Assembly (NCBI RefSeq): GCF_022539505.1
Contig: NC_061510.1
Coordinates: 100,394,292-100,458,291, forward strand
Direction: 5' to 3'
DNA: 64,000 bases
Source of the DNA: Lolium rigidum
Lineage: Eukaryota > Streptophyta > Magnoliopsida > Poales > Poaceae
A program made the translations under genes and the position numbers. The notes beneath the pieces were generated by a model. That model ran no database searches, was not told the DNA's origin, and saw only the letters and a program-made list of their open reading frames with translations. Position 1 is the stretch's first letter. Every line of letters begins with the position of its first letter. Positions 60,237 to 64,000 of the stretch are shown piece by piece.

Positions 60237-61088
60237 GATGGGGAAAGCGAAGAAGAAGGCTTTCTACTCGTGGGGAAGGAAAGTTTGGGAGATTGCAAGT
60301 TTAAAACATGGAAGGTGCGATTTGGATTAGGAGGTACGAAAGGGAAAAGGCGTGGGAAGCAAGCTGTTTTGGGTTCCGAAGCACGCGCTAGCTAGCACCG
60401 GAGGAGCGCAACAAGAAACAACATGTCGTGTCTCCAAACACAATGCTCTCACTAGAGAGACGACATTGAGATGTTTCCATTGCACCAATTCTATTTGGTA
60501 CCCAGGATTTCAACCGGATACACCACCAAACCAAAGCGGGAGCGGAGAAGTGCCGACACACCTCAATGACGCCTCCGAAGAGGGGGACGACGCCCACGGG
60601 TGCCATCGTCGCCGGCACCGACCAATGGAGCGCTCTAAAATGGTGCTGGAAGTCAGCGGGGTGCGCACCTGCTGAAACGAGTTGGCCGATTCGATCGCCA
60701 CGGTTGGTACTTTGACACTTGCGTCGCCAAGTCCACCGATGTACATGTAATTCATGTACTATGGGCTAGTACTGTAGTACCACCTGACTATTTAGTCTAC
60801 ATCTGCACCCAAACATCTAGAAACCATTTTGGCCAAGACTTCAACGGACCAAAATCGCGACCATGAACAATATGTGGGATACAACGAAAAGTCGTTAATT
60901 TTAGAATCCGAGCTCTAGGGAACTTTGTTTTACAAAATTCAAAAACTTCATGTTTAAATCTCAAGGAGACCTGAAAAAATACTACATATACAAGTCTAGC
61001 ATGTACCACCGCCATATGCATTCAACTTTAAGTTACACATACTCAAATCATTTTCGAATCAGAATTTTGTTTGTTTCACGCATCCATC
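60237..61088. other. Intergenic DNA, nothing recognised
   Basis: 60314-60350 (GTGCGATTTGGATTAGGAGG) echoes 59421-59445 (GTGCGATTTGGATTAGAAAC), which suggests duplicated kinase upstream sequence. Other frames here match no family. 60780-61080 is AT-rich. Confidence 0.5.
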
Positions 61089-61557
61089 TGTTAGAGGTTT
61101 TTGTTATAAGTATTTGTACCGTATTGTACGGTGTAGTACACCGACTATTGGTACCCTCTGTAAGGCACGATGGGGGCTTTTCCCATCAGAGTATAACACG
61201 TAACCGAAGGCCTCGAACAAGGCACTTCGTTCCGCCAAAACACAAACATGGTATCAGAGCGTCTTCTTCCCCGACGTCTCGCGTAAAAACCCTAGATTGG
61301 ATCTTCTCCCTCTCCCTTGATCCGATACTCACATCAAAAACAGCCCGGTGCAGATCACCGCAGGACCCAGAAAACCCACAACCCCGGCGTTCATCGCTGT
61401 GAAGGATCACGACCCCGGCGTTCATCGATGTGAAGGATCACGACCCCGGCGGCCCTCATCGCTGCTGCAGGACTACGACTCGACGCCCTTCATCGCTACA
61501 ACAACATCCGGCAGTTTGGCTGCAGGACCAAGACCAGGCGCTCCTCGCCCTCAGATC
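61089..61557 (+). mobile_element. Copia-type 5' end with a very short LTR (160 bp)
   Basis: LTR 61089-61248 (TGTTAGAGG...CACAAACA) is followed directly by TGGTATCAGAGC (61249-61260), the initiator-Met primer site. The internal leader shows repeated GACCCCGGCGTTCATCG units (near 61381, 61411 and 61441 as a variant). The element is cut at 61558 by a nested copia; its continuation lies outside the window. The short LTR suits a TRIM or a small-LTR copia. Confidence 0.65.
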
Positions 61558-62641
61558 TGTTGGATAATTAGGCACAATTTCCATGATTAATTCCAGAATA
61601 TTAAGCATGACGACAGTAACTACTAACATGTGAAACTCGAACATACTAGATGTAGTGATCAACATGAACAGTAGCATAGCAAACAGTACAACATCCATCG
61701 CTAAACGGATCGAGATATGTCGCACGTACCGATCCGGTGGAGGTGGCGGTGGAGGTGTAGCAGATGATGTCGCAGCGATAACGTTGTTGATGACGGGGAC
61801 GACGGGTCGAAGTAGACGGCGTTGTAGACGACGGTAGGCAGCACCGCCCGACTTGGACGGAAGGCGACCCGTGATGGAGAGCTTGAGCGGTCGCGCGAGC
61901 GCTTCCCAAAAACCTAATTCGCCCTCTCCCGTACAGGATCGCAAGGACGAGCGGTTCCGGAGACCTGCTCTCCCGTTCGCCGATGCACGTCGGCGCGCGG
62001 GATGGAGTAGACTACGATGGCGGCGCAAGCAGAGAGAGGTGGATACCCTAACTCGTGTATTAGATGTGTTTCTGCGGTAGCCGGGCAGGAGATTATATAG
62101 GCTCGGGAAACCCTAGGTAACGTGGGCCACGCCCACGTCGCACGAACGTTTCGAGTCGGTTACAGATAGCCCACGATCCGGGAGCGACCCGAACCGACTA
62201 ACTGCGACGCGTCCGTCTAGGACTCTGTTCGTTTTCCTGAGCTGCAAAAAGTAAGGAAAGTCTCGGCTCGAGGCTCAATCCACTCACCACGAGCGCGGCG
62301 CGCGTCGTGACGTGACGTGACGTGACGTGACGTGACGTGACGTGACGTGTCGAGTCGAGTCGAGTCGAGACGAGACGAGCGAGCGAGGAGGAGGAGGAGC
62401 GCGCGTGTAGCACTCCTATTCTCACTCACTTACTAGTGGTGGAACAACCCACCTTATAAGGTGGTCTAACTTCCTCCCAACTTTCCATGTGGGACTAAAC
62501 TTCCCACCTCTAGCCACTCCCTAGTGAGCTGCCACCAACTTGGGCTCAAACTCACAAGGCTGCCACTATGTGGGCTTTGAGATTTATAGGAAAAACTGAA
62601 ATCTAATTTGGGCCACTAAAAATGGGCCCAATATTTCAACA
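61558..62641 (-). mobile_element. 3' LTR of the window-edge copia (1084 bp)
   Basis: TG/CA ends next to a clear PPT. It contains a phased pentanucleotide array at 62306-62380. Confidence 0.75.
62306..62380. repeat. Phased pentanucleotide array (15 units)
   Basis: CGTGA occurs eight times (62306-62345), then CGTGT, CGAGT three times, CGAGA twice and CGAGC, all in the same 5-base phase. It is followed by GAGCGAGGAGGAGG. Confidence 0.9.
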
Positions 62642-63234
62642 ATCCCCCACCGGATCTCAAATCCCCATTTAGAGATTTACCAATACTCGCTGCTTGTTTA
62701 TATACCAGTGTTTCAGCGGAGACTGTTAAGTTGAACTTCCGCCTAGAACCTTAAGCTACATCCATTCACACTTGAAAATGGACTAAGCCTTGAATTGCAA
62801 GTTTTGCGTGAACAGGGTTTCACTCAAAGTCATGACCAGTACATGGCTGCCAGTAGCCTATCCCGCGGGTGAAGCATATGCGTCATACTTCGTGGTCTCT
62901 TCATGAGTTTACTAGAGATCACCCAAATCTCATAGATTGCGACGTTTAACAATCGGACTCATATAGGTGTGTTATTTCAAGAATGCTCTGTAGGACAGCA
63001 TCTTTGCTAAAATAGCCAACATAAACACATTAAGGCTTGTTGCCAACCTGCCTTACAGCAAGCGAGAGTTGTGCATCTTCACATAGAGAGGGTTACATAA
63101 TACTCTCCTCAATTAAACCACTAGTTTGTTCTTCCCGGGTCCTAATTCACGGGATCTCCGATCACAAAGGTTGGGTTACCACTATGGCGTAACATCAACG
63201 GGTCTCAAACCCATCTCCCTCGATGCACTTTCTA

Positions 63235-63570
63235 TCACATTACGTGATAGTCCCTTTGTAAAGGGATCTGCCGGGTTTTTGTCCGTTTGAATATATGTAA
63301 CGAGTTATTACTCCGAAGTTTCGCAATTTCACGACGGACTTCAAACGTTTCTTGACGTGTCTTGATGACTTCGCGTTATCCTTAGAATTGTTCACTTTGA
63401 CAATTACGAGTTTGATTGTCACAATTCAAAAGGATTGCCGGAACAGGTTTTTCAACCACGGGCAAGTCCATCAAGAGCTCACGCAACCATTCCGATTCAA
63501 CGAGTGGTTGTGTCTAAAGCGATAAGTTCTGCTTCCATAGTTGACCTCGTCAATATGGTTTGCTTACAAG
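63235..63570 (-). pseudogene. Copia RNase H, C-terminal part
   Basis: With frame breaks the minus strand gives AELIALDTTTR, EWLRELLMDLPVVEKPVPAI, LLNCDNQT, KSSRHVKKRLKSVVKLR and DKNPADPFTKGLSRNVI. The NPADPFTKGL ending is typical of Tork/Ale-type copia RNase H. It is broken by small changes, including a stop after TTTR near 63508. Confidence 0.75.
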
Positions 63571-63708
63571 ATCTCCATGACAACTGCGCCACCTCCAAAG
63601 GTAAATACATACCCACTTGTGGCGTACGGATCAGCTACATCCGAGATCCAATTCGAATCACTATATCCTTCAAGCACGGTGTGTGCCACGAATAGTGAAT
63701 CCCATAAC

Positions 63709-64000
63709 TCATTGTACCACATAGGTAGCGCATGACCCTATCAAGTGCATGCCAATGATCGATACCGGGTTTGACATGAACCTACTCAACTTGCTAACGA
63801 CAAAAGAGATGTCCGGTCTAGTCGCGCTCGCTAAGTACATGAGTGAGCCAACAATGCGAGAGTATCTCGGTTGATCTACGGCAATCCTCCGGTTCTTGCG
63901 TAATGTCACACTCGGGATCATAAGGTGTTGGAGAAGACTTGCTATCAATATAGCCGAACCGGCTCAAGATCTTCTCAACATAATGGGATTGCGTTAGAGT
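63709..64000 (-). pseudogene. Copia reverse transcriptase connection region, partial
   Basis: The minus-strand frame reads YSRIVGSLMYLASATRPDIS, FVVSKLSRF, the conserved end of copia RT before RNase H. It continues to the window edge; the catalytic YVDD would lie outside. Confidence 0.85.

Larger units (their letters stand above)
61558..64000 (-). mobile_element. Copia element, 3' part, running out of the window
   Basis: On the minus strand: RT (from the window edge), RNase H, PPT (GGTGGGGGAT, 62642-62651) and the 3' LTR (62641 to 61558, TGTTGAAATATTGGG...ATTATCCAACA, 1084 bp). The 5' part lies beyond 64000. It inserted into the short-LTR copia. Confidence 0.82.

Noticed and set aside
60352..60675. 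107-codon frame upstream of the kinase remnant
   Set aside because: No family match and no splice or promoter context; low complexity in places.

Overview
The window is nuclear DNA of a grass, most likely a Pooideae cereal or forage grass. The evidence is a Ty1-copia element with BARE/Angela-type ends, abundant Athila-type and Tat-type Ty3-gypsy elements, Stowaway and Tourist MITEs, Helitron-like ends, and GC-rich 5' exons next to AT-rich introns. Two runs of exactly 100 N (2120-2219 and 22777-22876) are scaffold gaps, so joins across them are not proven.

Layout. 1-1088 is intergenic. 1089-5734 holds Athila-type LTR material (a divergent LTR piece, a gap, a 3' internal region and a full LTR). 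5735-8271 is a minus-strand Tat-type gypsy remnant cut off inside its reverse transcriptase. It lies in the 3' LTR of a minus-strand Angela/BARE-like copia (8272-14272), which carries a further ~475-bp insert and a foreign gypsy LTR. 14273-16580 holds DNA-transposon-like sequence and a clean Tourist MITE. 16709-22776 begins with two Helitron-like 5' ends carrying what look like captured gene pieces. 22877-32823 is a gene island: a three-exon PP1 serine/threonine phosphatase (+), a single-exon B3-domain transcription factor with an RLFGV motif (+), and a fifteen-exon coiled-coil protein gene (-). The last two genes converge. 35089-56267 is a retrotransposon nest. 58172-60240 holds an intronless R2R3-MYB gene (+) and, convergent to it, the wreck of a plant MAPKKK gene (-). 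61089-64000 is a short-LTR copia 5' end interrupted by another copia that runs out of the window.

The most striking structure is the nest at 35089-56267, which resolves base by base from target-site duplications. An apparent solo LTR (TSD CGTAG) was hit by an Athila-type element (TSD TTACA). That element then took two further members of its own family: one in its 5' LTR (TSD GTCAT) and one in its protease region (TSD GTGTG). All three are short elements (about 6.0 to 6.7 kb net) with ~1.6-kb LTRs and tRNA-Asp primer sites. They keep at most gag and protease remnants, have no visible reverse transcriptase or integrase, and have a long conserved non-coding 3' region with a hairpin that contains a PPT-like motif.

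Copies of this family differ again and again by one pattern: CTG in one copy is CCG or CTCG in another. Both gag frame breaks fall at such a CTCG. This looks more like a systematic base-calling or consensus problem at CHG sites than ordinary mutation, and it would distort LTR dating and ORF calls. No confidently new biological system was found. The nest, the sequence-error pattern, and the broken kinase next to the MYB gene are the items most worth checking.
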